DNA from: Blastocatellia bacterium
GTDB taxonomy: Bacteria; Acidobacteriota; Blastocatellia; Pyrinomonadales; Pyrinomonadaceae
Assembly (NCBI GenBank): GCA_003175865.1
Contig: PSRF01000339.1
Coordinates: forward strand, 1-5,845
Direction of reading: 5' to 3'
Length of the DNA: 5,845 nucleotides
The translations under genes and the position numbers were made by a program. Of the stretch, positions 1 through 5,845 are shown in pieces. The notes beneath the pieces were generated by a model. The model ran no database searches. It was given only the letters and a program-made list of their open reading frames with translations, and was not told the origin of the DNA. Numbering within the stretch: position 1 is the first letter of the stretch; each line of letters opens with the position of its first letter.

Positions 1-1
1 A

Positions 2-1690
2 GCTATTCAGGCTGAACTCGGTGAAGGCAATGAACTTGCCGAAGAGATTGCGCAGTTCCGCGAGAAGATCGAAGCGGCAAAGATGCCCAAGCCCGCCGAA
101 GAGGAGGCACTGCGACAGCTAAAGAAACTGGAACGCATGCATCCAGATGCTGCTGAAACCGCAACGCTGCGGAACTGGATGGAAATCATGACCGACCTGC
201 CGTGGTCGCGTTCTTCGGTGGACAACCTCGATTTGCAAAAAGCGGAGCACGTACTGAATGAAGATCACTATGGTCTCGAAAAAGTTAAGGACAGAATTAT
301 TGAAGCGCTTGCCGTCAGAAAATTGAAAGAGAAACCGAAGGGACCAATTCTCTGCCTGGTTGGACCGCCGGGAGTTGGTAAGACATCCCTTGGTCGATCT
401 ATTGCGCGTGCGCTGGATCGCAAATTTGTGCGGCTCTCGTTAGGCGGCGTGCATGACGAAGCTGAGATCCGCGGTCACCGCCGCACTTATGTTGGCGCAA
501 TGCCTGGCAGGATTATTCAAGCAGTGCAGCAGGCAGGGACTAACAATCCACTGATAATGCTGGATGAAATCGACAAAGTCGGCGCCGACTTTCGTGGAGA
601 TCCATCCTCAGCATTGTTGGAAGTCCTCGATCCGGAGCAGAACAATTCGTTTCGAGATAATTATCTTGGCGTCACTTTTGATCTATCAAATGTGATCTTC
701 ATGACGACGGCGAACATACTCGACACAATTCAACCGCCGCTGCGTGATCGCATGGAAGTGATTCGACTTGCTGGTTACACAGAAGAAGAAAAACGGGAAA
801 TCGCGCTGCGCCACTTGCTGCCAAAGCAAATGGAGGAAAACGGAATCACATCTCGCGATCTACACATCTCAAGAACGGCGTTAACCGCAATGATCCAGCA
901 GTACACCCAGGAAGCTGGTCTGCGTCAACTTGAACGTGAGATAGGTCGAATATCGCGGAAAGTTGCGCGAAAGATCGCAGAAGGTCACAAAGGAACAGTC
1001 CGTGTCTCGCTGAAAAATCTACACGAATTCCTGGGCGCACCGAAGATCATTCCGGAAGAAGCTTTGAAGAAGGACCAGATTGGTGTGGCAACTGGACTCG
1101 CTTGGACCGCAGTTGGCGGCGACGTGTTGTTCATTGAGGCTCTGCGAATGAAAGGCAAGGGGAGTTTGGTCCTAACAGGACAACTTGGTGATGTGATGCG
1201 AGAGTCGGCACAAGCGGCATATTCTTATGCGAAGTCACGAGCAAAGGAGCTAGATATTCCCGAAGAGGACTTCAACAATTACGATTTGCACATTCACATT
1301 CCGGAGGGTGCAATTCCTAAGGATGGCCCATCCGCCGGTATTACACTCGCGACTGCGATGGTCTCGGCTTTGTCCTCGCGACCGGTGAGAAAAGATGTCG
1401 CGATGACGGGTGAGATTACTCTTCGCGGAAACGTTTTGCCGATTGGTGGCGTAAAGGAGAAGGTATTGGCGGCGCGTCGCGCGAGAGTTTCGACAATCAT
1501 CCTGCCACAGCAGAACCGACGCGATTTGGACGAAGTTCCAAAGGAGCCATTCAAAGACATTCGGTTTGTTTTTGTTGACAATATGAGGCAGGTGTTCCGA
1601 GAGGCCTTAACTGATCGCGTTGCACCTCCAGCGTCCAGTCCAACGAGGCCGCAGAGAATGCCTCAGGCTGCGAACGCGAGGACGGTTTAA
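2..1690 (+). CDS. lon: ATP-dependent Lon protease, C-terminal part (5' truncated by window edge)
   Basis: Lon is a cytoplasmic AAA+ serine protease that unfolds and degrades damaged and regulatory proteins in an ATP-driven hexamer. The frame is open from base 2, so the Met at 83 is internal; 562 residues are visible. Counting from the edge, residues 1-60 are the end of the N-terminal helical region. The AAA+ module follows: Walker A GPPGVGKT at about 121-128, Walker B IMLDEID at about 185-191, and a PPLRDRM segment with candidate arginine finger at about 245-251. The protease domain carries the PKDGPSAG motif with catalytic Ser444 (codon 1331-1333) and GGVKEK with catalytic Lys487 (codon 1460-1462). 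Their 43-residue spacing equals Ser679-Lys722 of E. coli Lon. Against E. coli Lon (Walker A near 356), about 235 N-terminal residues lie outside the window. A Pro/Ala/Arg-rich tail of about 25 residues follows the last conserved helix. All catalytic motifs are intact. No U-rich terminator follows; an inverted-repeat element starts 10 nt after the stop. Confidence 0.97.
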   Translation, partial: AIQAELGEGNELAEEIAQFREKIEAAKMPKPAEEEALRQLKKLERMHPDAAETATLRNWMEIMTDLPWSRSSVDNLDLQKAEHVLNEDHYGLEKVKDRIIEALAVRKLKEKPKGPILCLVGPPGVGKTSLGRSIARALDRKFVRLSLGGVHDEAEIRGHRRTYVGAMPGRIIQAVQQAGTNNPLIMLDEIDKVGADFRGDPSSALLEVLDPEQNNSFRDNYLGVTFDLSNVIFMTTANILDTIQPPLRDRMEVIRLAGYTEEEKREIALRHLLPKQMEENGITSRDLHISRTALTAMIQQYTQEAGLRQLEREIGRISRKVARKIAEGHKGTVRVSLKNLHEFLGAPKIIPEEALKKDQIGVATGLAWTAVGGDVLFIEALRMKGKGSLVLTGQLGDVMRESAQAAYSYAKSRAKELDIPEEDFNNYDLHIHIPEGAIPKDGPSAGITLATAMVSALSSRPVRKDVAMTGEITLRGNVLPIGGVKEKVLAARRARVSTIILPQQNRRDLDEVPKEPFKDIRFVFVDNMRQVFREALTDRVAPPASSPTRPQRMPQAANARTV

Positions 1691-1700
1691 CTGCGGCAAC

Positions 1701-1803
1701 TCTTTGGAGTGCGACAGCCTGGCGTCGCTTTGCTATATTGACACCTTGGAGGCTGCGACGGTTTCGGCTAACAAAGCTACGGCAGGCCGTCGCACTCCAA
1801 AGA
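1701..1803. repeat. Inverted-repeat element, REP/BIME-like or MITE-like
   Basis: Two 35-nt arms (1701-1735 and 1769-1803) are reverse complements at 31 of 35 positions. The outer 15 nt, TCTTTGGAGTGCGAC and its complement, match perfectly. The spacer is 33 nt. Each arm is also an imperfect palindrome: GCGAC/GTCGC at 1711-1715 and 1724-1728, and GCTACGGC/GCCGTCGC at 1776-1783 and 1786-1793 (7 of 8 paired). That nested symmetry is the layout of paired REP sequences in inverted orientation (BIME). There is no ORF of its own, no transposase nearby and no clear target-site duplication. As RNA it could fold into a long hairpin at the 3' end of the lon message and slow 3' exonucleases, but it lacks the U-tract of an intrinsic terminator. 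Repeats with a CTTTGGAGTGCG core look familiar from Acidobacteria-type genomes, but that is memory, not a search. Confidence 0.8.
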
Positions 1804-1917
1804 AGTCATACAACCTGAACGCCATGTTGCGAATCTTAGTCGCTGGTTTTGATAAATTGTTGAGCGACCGCGGTAGTCGCTTGTGAGTCCGCCGACTAGG
1901 CTTGGACCTGATTATTC

Positions 1918-1933
1918 CCCGTTTGCGAACGGG
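1918..1933. promoter_or_regulatory. Short dyad CCCGTT-TGCG-AACGGG, possible operator or leader hairpin
   Basis: CCCGTT (1918-1923) and AACGGG (1928-1933) pair perfectly around a 4-nt centre. In DNA this is an operator-sized dyad; in RNA it is a 6-bp hairpin with a tetraloop. Its right edge runs into GGGATCGACC (1931-1940), which recurs with one difference at 1973-1982. The dyad itself is plain in the sequence; a regulatory role is inference. Confidence 0.35.
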
Positions 1934-1964
1934 ATCGACCTCGCAACCCCGAATATCAATACAT

Positions 1965-1976
1965 TCCCAGCTGGGA
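1965..1976. promoter_or_regulatory. Perfect 12-bp palindrome TCCCAGCTGGGA, possible operator
   Basis: The palindrome is exact and ends 14 nt before the Shine-Dalgarno sequence of the phosphatase gene. Its right arm continues into GGGATCGCCC (1973-1982), the second copy of the decamer that adjoins the dyad at 1918-1933. The copies start exactly 42 bp apart, about four helical turns, so proteins bound at both would face the same side of the DNA. A 12-bp palindrome can arise by chance, so this is tentative. Confidence 0.35.
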
Positions 1977-1990
1977 TCGCCCGTAGATTT

Positions 1991-1996
1991 AAGGAG
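1991..1996 (+). promoter_or_regulatory. Shine-Dalgarno AAGGAG of the phosphatase gene
   Basis: AAGGAG lies 12 nt before the ATG at 2009, a somewhat long but usable spacing, within an A/T-rich stretch. An in-frame TAA at 2003-2005, one codon before the ATG, excludes any start further upstream, so the site and the stop together fix the start. Confidence 0.75.
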
Positions 1997-2008
1997 TTTT
2001 AATAAGTT

Positions 2009-2605
2009 ATGCCGGTTCGTAAACACTCTTCTCCTCTCTATGCTTGTCTAACTCTCGTCTTGCTATTCTCCAGTACCGCCGCGGCCAAAAAGAACGAATC
2101 ATTTCCAAACATAAATATCAAGAATTTCGGCCAAATGGATGACCGGTTTTATCGCGGTGCACAACCCAGACAGGAAGACTACAAATCGCTGGCTGACCTG
2201 GGTATTAAGACGGTAATCGACCTTCGGAAGGATCCCGAGAGTTATGAGAAGCCGAGCGTTGAAGGGCTAGGAATGCGCTATGTGAACATTCCTATGAGCG
2301 ACACCGAATATCCGCCGAGCAATCAAATCGAAGAATTTCTGAAGCTGGTCAACGATCCCTCCACTGGAAAGTTCTTTGTGCACTGCGCCGGTGGCAGGCA
2401 TCGCACGGGAGTGATGGGCGCGGTTTATCGATTCAATCACTATCATTGGAATTTTGATCAGGTTTACGCTGAGATGAAAGACTATGACTTCTACACTCGT
2501 TTCGGACACGGCGAGATGAAGAGGTTTGTTGAAGACTACTCACAGAAGTTTACGAATGCACCGGCGGCCCAGGTAATAGCTAACAGTGGTGACAATCAAA
2601 AATAA
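2009..2605 (+). CDS. Exported dual-specificity/tyrosine phosphatase family protein
   Basis: This 198-residue protein carries the Cys-based phosphatase signature HCAGGRHRTG at residues 125-134, i.e. Cys-x5-Arg followed by Thr. Cys126 is the predicted nucleophile, Arg132 the phosphate-binding arginine, and Asp98 in the 'IPMSDTEYPP' loop the likely general acid. The FYRGAQP motif (47-53) and the 'LGIKTVIDLR' strand (64-73) are typical of atypical dual-specificity phosphatases related to the Siw14/PFA-DSP type. Such enzymes hydrolyse phosphoesters on phosphotyrosine, phosphoserine or small molecules such as inositol phosphates; the substrate here cannot be read from sequence. Residues 1-26 form a Sec-type signal peptide: basic start MPVRK, a hydrophobic core to about 20, and a likely cut after TAAA. 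There is no lipobox cysteine, so it is probably periplasmic or released. The gene has its own ribosome binding site, follows a 318-bp gap, and ends 25 nt before a terminator stem, so it looks monocistronic. The fold call is firm; substrate and cellular role are unknown. Confidence 0.88.
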   Translation: MPVRKHSSPLYACLTLVLLFSSTAAAKKNESFPNINIKNFGQMDDRFYRGAQPRQEDYKSLADLGIKTVIDLRKDPESYEKPSVEGLGMRYVNIPMSDTEYPPSNQIEEFLKLVNDPSTGKFFVHCAGGRHRTGVMGAVYRFNHYHWNFDQVYAEMKDYDFYTRFGHGEMKRFVEDYSQKFTNAPAAQVIANSGDNQK

Positions 2606-2620
2606 GTGAATCCAAAAGGT

Positions 2621-2656
2621 AAAAGAAAAGGGGACCATTCAGGTCCCTTTTTTATT
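2621..2656. terminator. Bidirectional intrinsic terminator between convergent genes
   Basis: The stem GGGACC (2631-2636) pairs perfectly with GGTCCC (2642-2647) around the loop ATTCA. On the plus strand it is followed by TTTTTTATTT; on the minus strand the same stem is followed by CTTTTCTTTT. A/U pairing of the flanks can lengthen the stem. It begins 25 nt after the phosphatase stop and lies 9 nt past the minus-strand gene's stop, so one hairpin can end both transcripts. Confidence 0.9.
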
Positions 2657-5600
2657 TCACGGCGACATCACGGTCCCAAAACGCAATTGGTACTCCACAG
2701 AATTAAGAAATCCATTCACCATCGTCCGATAGTCAGTGGGATGTGCGTTCAGATAGGCAAGCCACGCGTTATAACCTGCTGGCTCCGGAGTGCGCCGCAA
2801 GTACCCGTAGTATTGCATCGCGACAAACGCAGGATTGAATTCAATATTGAAAACCTGATCAGAATCAGCGATGGCGCGAAGTACTTGCGCGCGCGTGAGT
2901 GTGCCCGCGGTAAGCTGATTCGTTAGATCAGCAGTCGTTAGAGTCACTTTGTTTGTTCCGTTAGGATCGGTCGGATCAGGGGTCGTTATTTGTGACAGAG
3001 TGTAACGATTCATCAAAGCATTCACGTACTGCGAATTCGTCATACCTCCGTACATACTTACGAACTCCGGACGCAACACAAACGCATTCGTAAACTGCGA
3101 CTTCTTCTGAAATACTTCTGCAGGCGTTTGCCCAGTCAAACTACTCATGTCGACGGAGATCTCGTTGAACGTAGGAAGACGATTGAAGGCGAGCTTGTAG
3201 AAACGATAAGCGAAGTAGCCTTTTATTTGGAATTCGGGTGATCCGAGAAATGCAGCTGACACGGTCACGCGATCGCAAGCCGGATTGTTATTTACATCGG
3301 AACAGTTATTCAGAACAGCAGACCATGGCTCATTCGATTCTGGTTCACGCGCCAGAAAATCCAGATAGTGCTGACGCACAAAGAATGGCGTCGTCGATAT
3401 TGGATTCACTGGGCCGTTCACGACTTCGTTATCTCGGATCGTGACTGTCGCTGTGGATGAAGGCCCAAGGTTTGCGCCTGTTGCGCTTACGAGCGCAACT
3501 GCGAAAGTTTCATTGCCTTCTGCATATCCATCATCAGTGATCGGCACTGAAAAACTCTTCACCGTTTCGCCAGCTGCAAAACTCAAGGTGTTGAATGTCG
3601 TGGTGTAGTCACAACGGGGATAAGCAATCCCATTAAAGACGTCGCAGCGAACTAACGTGGGATCGTCAATTGTTTGGTACGTGACGACAGCGGGATTTGC
3701 GGTGTTGCCGATGCGAGTGACGGTCAATACCGCTTCGCCGGCACTTTCGGATGCGCTATAGCTTGCCGCATTAAACTGAACACTGCTCGCCGAGGCCGAG
3801 GTGGCAAACTGTCCACGGATTTCTCCAGTCGGCACAGCGTTGCTGTGGATGTCGACGTACAGCAGACCGTTCTTCAAGTTCTGAACATCGTTAGGGCTTA
3901 GCGAAATCGAAAACTCGCCAATGTTGCCTTGAGGCAGAGTAAACAGAACCGGTGCGATTGCTCCTGCCGCTCCCGGACCATGAATATGTGCCGCTGTTTC
4001 GCTGGTTATCCCAGTAAAGTTCAACGAGACTCGGGCACTGGTTTCGTCAGGACTCAATAAAAGAATTGCTGTTCCAGTGGCTGTTGAGTTGTTTGCCGGG
4101 ACTTCCTGTGCTCCGTTGAGATTTGCAACATAGACTGATGGTTGATTGCCGGTTATCTCGTAAACGGATGAATTGCTGTTTGAAACGACGAACAGGGTTC
4201 CGTTCGGAGACGTTTCAATGTCAGTTGTAATCCCGAAATCCTTCCCGATCAGTAATGTCTCGCTTTCAGTTACATCAAACTTGTCGACGTTGTCTGACAC
4301 TTTATCGGCAAGACGTGGGTCACTGAATGAGAGGTGTTGGCGATCTCCAGTGAGTCGAAGTCGAAAGAGGTAGCCACCAGAAAGAAACGTTCGTGATGCG
4401 CCGACGAAGAGATCACCTTCGAACTGTGGTCCTATTCCTCTGCCTTGCACGAATCCGATTGTTGCGGGAGCCACGGCATACCTCCAGGTGAATTCCGGAT
4501 CGGTGTAGACAGCTCCCGGCAACATGAACAGACGCGACAGCGCAAGTTGCGGCGTGTCTGCAATCAGAGTTGGCGACCAGCGTAGTTGTTGAAGGTCTCG
4601 AGATCCGTAAGTTGTTTCGATTTGTTTGTAATCAGCGATGCGACTAATTGGACCAATAACTTGTACCCAACCGCCGTTAAATCCCGGCACGACACGGTTG
4701 ATCTCGTCGCAACAATCATCACCATTCTCTTCGGTCCACAGATTTCCGGACAATGGATCAAAGACCATTCCGAAACTATTTCTTACGCCATAGGCATAGA
4801 CCTTCTTAATGTTTGCCGCAGCTTCACCGGTGAAACTGGTATTCGCATTAAAGAAAGGGTTATCAGCGGGAGTGGTTCCATCATCATTGAAACGAAGAAT
4901 AACTCCCGTCAGGTGCGCATTGTCCGGATCTGGACCACCGAACTGATCGTCAGGCACCGGGCCGTTGGTTGCGTTCTGCAAAAGGCCTCTTCGGCCATTG
5001 TCTCCCATGAACAGATAAAGCTTGCCGTCGAAACCAAACCTGACAACCCCACCGTTGTGATTACCGCGCAATGGTTGATTCGCGTCGGCCTGGTATGAAC
5101 GTAACTTGATGATGTTGCGATCGAATGTAAGACTAGTTCCATTCCAGATGTAACGGTCTAATCTGTTGCCCAACAACGCAACATCCGCCGTTTGTGCTGA
5201 ATCAACTCCAGTGCTGCTTTCCGTCCAGTACAGGTAAACATAGCCGTTCTTCTTGAAGGCCGGGTGCAATGCGATACCGAGTAATCCGCGTTCGGAAGCA
5301 CTGTTAACGGCGAGATCGAGCACGGTACTTTGAACAACGCCGTTAACAACTCGCTTGACTCTTCCAGTATCTTTCTCAAGTACAAAGAAATCATTCACAC
5401 CCAGAAATGCCATCGATGTCGGTTGACTAAGTCCACTGACAACGGTGTGGACACTCAAGTTTGGATCTAACATTGAAGGCCCCGTTGACTGGCTCGTCAC
5501 GTTAGTCAAAACAGAAGCCGAGTTGTCTGAAGGATTTGGATCAGTTTCAGTCGCGGTTACTGATGCGGTGTTATTAAGTTGACCGGTTGCTTGCGGTATG

Positions 5601-5845
5601 ACGGTCACATTTGCGATTGCAAAAGAGCCGCTGGCGATCGTTCCAAGGTTACAAGTGACGGTCGTAGTCCCACTGCAGCTACCTTGTGTAGGTGTGGCAG
5701 ACACAAAGTTCACGCCTGCAGGAAGCGAATCAGTAACAGTGCTGTTAGTTGCGGGAGATGGGCCATTGTTTGTAACGACGATTCGGTACGTGAGATTTGC
5801 CGAGACAATTGCCGGATTGGGTGATGCCGTCTTCGTGAGTGAAAG
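2657..5845 (-). CDS. Large secreted mosaic protein: DUF11 / PQQ-type sugar dehydrogenase / CHRD / Calx-beta / DUF4214 (N-terminus beyond right edge)
   Basis: The frame is open from the right edge to TGA at 2659-2657, giving 1062 visible residues (edge codon = 1). An internal GTG at 5713 falls inside a DUF11 repeat and is not the start. Domains: DUF11-like beta repeat 1-115; glucose/sorbosone dehydrogenase-type beta-propeller 128-565; CHRD 570-680 ('LNGAQEVPA', 'AAHIHGPG', 'GEIRGQF'); Calx-beta 688-807 ending 'TVTIRDNE'; DUF4214-type helical domain 820-1062 ('FFVRQHYLDFLARE', 'PEFQIKGYFAYRFYKLAF'). The propeller keeps the RGNHNGG histidine (263), GDNG, GVRN (Arg355-Asn356) and DEINRV, the positions of His144 and Arg228-Asn229 in soluble PQQ glucose dehydrogenase. 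The PQQ-phosphate lysine is not identifiable by eye, so activity is uncertain. Adjacent cysteines lie at 378-379, and further cysteine pairs occur in Calx-beta (734/745) and DUF4214 (848/857), fitting an extracytoplasmic protein with disulfides. No LPXTG or PEP-CTERM anchor is present. The signal peptide must lie outside the window. Role inferred: extracellular sugar oxidation or surface adhesion. Confidence 0.9.
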   Translation of the reverse strand, partial: LSLTKTASPNPAIVSANLTYRIVVTNNGPSPATNSTVTDSLPAGVNFVSATPTQGSCSGTTTVTCNLGTIASGSFAIANVTVIPQATGQLNNTASVTATETDPNPSDNSASVLTNVTSQSTGPSMLDPNLSVHTVVSGLSQPTSMAFLGVNDFFVLEKDTGRVKRVVNGVVQSTVLDLAVNSASERGLLGIALHPAFKKNGYVYLYWTESSTGVDSAQTADVALLGNRLDRYIWNGTSLTFDRNIIKLRSYQADANQPLRGNHNGGVVRFGFDGKLYLFMGDNGRRGLLQNATNGPVPDDQFGGPDPDNAHLTGVILRFNDDGTTPADNPFFNANTSFTGEAAANIKKVYAYGVRNSFGMVFDPLSGNLWTEENGDDCCDEINRVVPGFNGGWVQVIGPISRIADYKQIETTYGSRDLQQLRWSPTLIADTPQLALSRLFMLPGAVYTDPEFTWRYAVAPATIGFVQGRGIGPQFEGDLFVGASRTFLSGGYLFRLRLTGDRQHLSFSDPRLADKVSDNVDKFDVTESETLLIGKDFGITTDIETSPNGTLFVVSNSNSSVYEITGNQPSVYVANLNGAQEVPANNSTATGTAILLLSPDETSARVSLNFTGITSETAAHIHGPGAAGAIAPVLFTLPQGNIGEFSISLSPNDVQNLKNGLLYVDIHSNAVPTGEIRGQFATSASASSVQFNAASYSASESAGEAVLTVTRIGNTANPAVVTYQTIDDPTLVRCDVFNGIAYPRCDYTTTFNTLSFAAGETVKSFSVPITDDGYAEGNETFAVALVSATGANLGPSSTATVTIRDNEVVNGPVNPISTTPFFVRQHYLDFLAREPESNEPWSAVLNNCSDVNNNPACDRVTVSAAFLGSPEFQIKGYFAYRFYKLAFNRLPTFNEISVDMSSLTGQTPAEVFQKKSQFTNAFVLRPEFVSMYGGMTNSQYVNALMNRYTLSQITTPDPTDPNGTNKVTLTTADLTNQLTAGTLTRAQVLRAIADSDQVFNIEFNPAFVAMQYYGYLRRTPEPAGYNAWLAYLNAHPTDYRTMVNGFLNSVEYQLRFGTVMSP

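Larger units (their letters stand above)
1804..1990. other. Non-coding leader/promoter region upstream of the phosphatase gene
   Basis: No convincing gene lies here. The short frames that cross it run through the inverted repeat or into neighbouring genes and have no ribosome binding site or family resemblance. The region is presumably where the phosphatase promoter lies. The best sigma-70-like pair I found is TTGCGA at 1827-1832 with GATAAA at 1851-1856, 18 nt apart. Each box matches the consensus at only 4 of 6 positions, so I do not list it as a promoter. A small hairpin, AGCGAC/GTCGCT, sits at 1863-1881 with a 7-nt loop and no U-tract. Two further dyads are listed separately. Confidence 0.6.

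Noticed and set aside
83..85. Met codon as the start of lon
   Set aside because: The frame is open upstream to the window edge, and the preceding residues ([16 protein letters not shown]) match Lon's N-terminal helical region.
1738..1743. Perfect TTGACA -35 box in the repeat's spacer
   Set aside because: No -10-like hexamer is found 16-18 nt downstream (sequence there is GGTTTCGG), so it is not a supported promoter.
1701..1803. Inverted repeat as the lon intrinsic terminator
   Set aside because: Neither side of the hairpin is followed by a U-tract; it may affect mRNA stability, but it is not a canonical terminator.
1863..1881. AGCGAC/GTCGCT hairpin as a terminator or attenuator
   Set aside because: The stem is only 6 bp with no U-tract and no small leader peptide or alternative pairing that I can see.
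1620..1886. 88-residue plus-strand frame across the lon end and the repeat
   Set aside because: It starts inside lon in another frame and is mostly translated inverted repeat, with no ribosome binding site or family resemblance.
1733..2026. 97-residue minus-strand frame in the intergenic region
   Set aside because: It overlaps the repeat and the phosphatase start, lacks a ribosome binding site and has low-complexity, Arg-rich content with no recognisable motif.
4586..5098. 170-residue open frame on the plus strand, antisense to the propeller domain
   Set aside because: It lies wholly inside the well-supported minus-strand gene, has no ribosome binding site, and its translation shows no recognisable family.
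5711..5713. GTG as the start of the minus-strand gene
   Set aside because: The same frame continues to the edge with 44 more residues of DUF11-like sequence (SLTKTASPNPAIVSANLTYR), so the GTG is internal.
1..5845. CRISPR array, tRNA, rRNA or insertion sequence
   Set aside because: No regularly spaced direct repeats, no tRNA- or rRNA-like segments and no transposase frame are present on either strand.

Overview
The window most resembles a chromosomal segment from a soil or environmental member of the Acidobacteriota, probably class Blastocatellia. This is inferred from three things: the architecture of the large secreted protein, its C-terminal DUF4214-type domain beginning with a 'FFVRQHYLDFLAREPE'-like motif, and a 'CTTTGGAGTGCG'-type inverted repeat between genes. 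No marker gene fixes the taxonomy, and base composition by eye is near 50% GC.

Layout: (1) 2-1690, plus strand: the C-terminal three quarters of the ATP-dependent protease Lon. The gene enters from the left edge and keeps its ATPase and Ser-Lys protease domains intact. (2) 1691-2008: a 318-bp intergenic region. It starts with a 103-bp inverted-repeat element (1701-1803) 10 nt after the lon stop. It then holds several short dyads and a short direct repeat, and ends in a Shine-Dalgarno sequence. (3) 2009-2605, plus strand: a small exported phosphatase of the Cys-based dual-specificity/tyrosine phosphatase fold. (4) 2621-2656: a compact intrinsic terminator that works in both directions and is shared by the two convergent genes. 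(5) 2657-5845, minus strand: the C-terminal 1062 residues of a very large secreted mosaic protein that continues past the right edge. Its visible order is DUF11-like repeat, PQQ-type glucose/sorbosone dehydrogenase beta-propeller, CHRD, Calx-beta, DUF4214.

The three genes do not form an obvious pathway. Lon is cytoplasmic protein quality control, while the other two are predicted to act outside the cytoplasm. The phosphatase and the mosaic protein are convergent, so they are not an operon. I see no CRISPR, tRNA, rRNA, transposase, toxin-antitoxin or phage gene. I do not see a clearly new biological system. The items most worth a second look are the lon-proximal repeat element, the paired dyads 42 bp apart upstream of the phosphatase, and the unusual domain mosaic with vicinal and paired cysteines.
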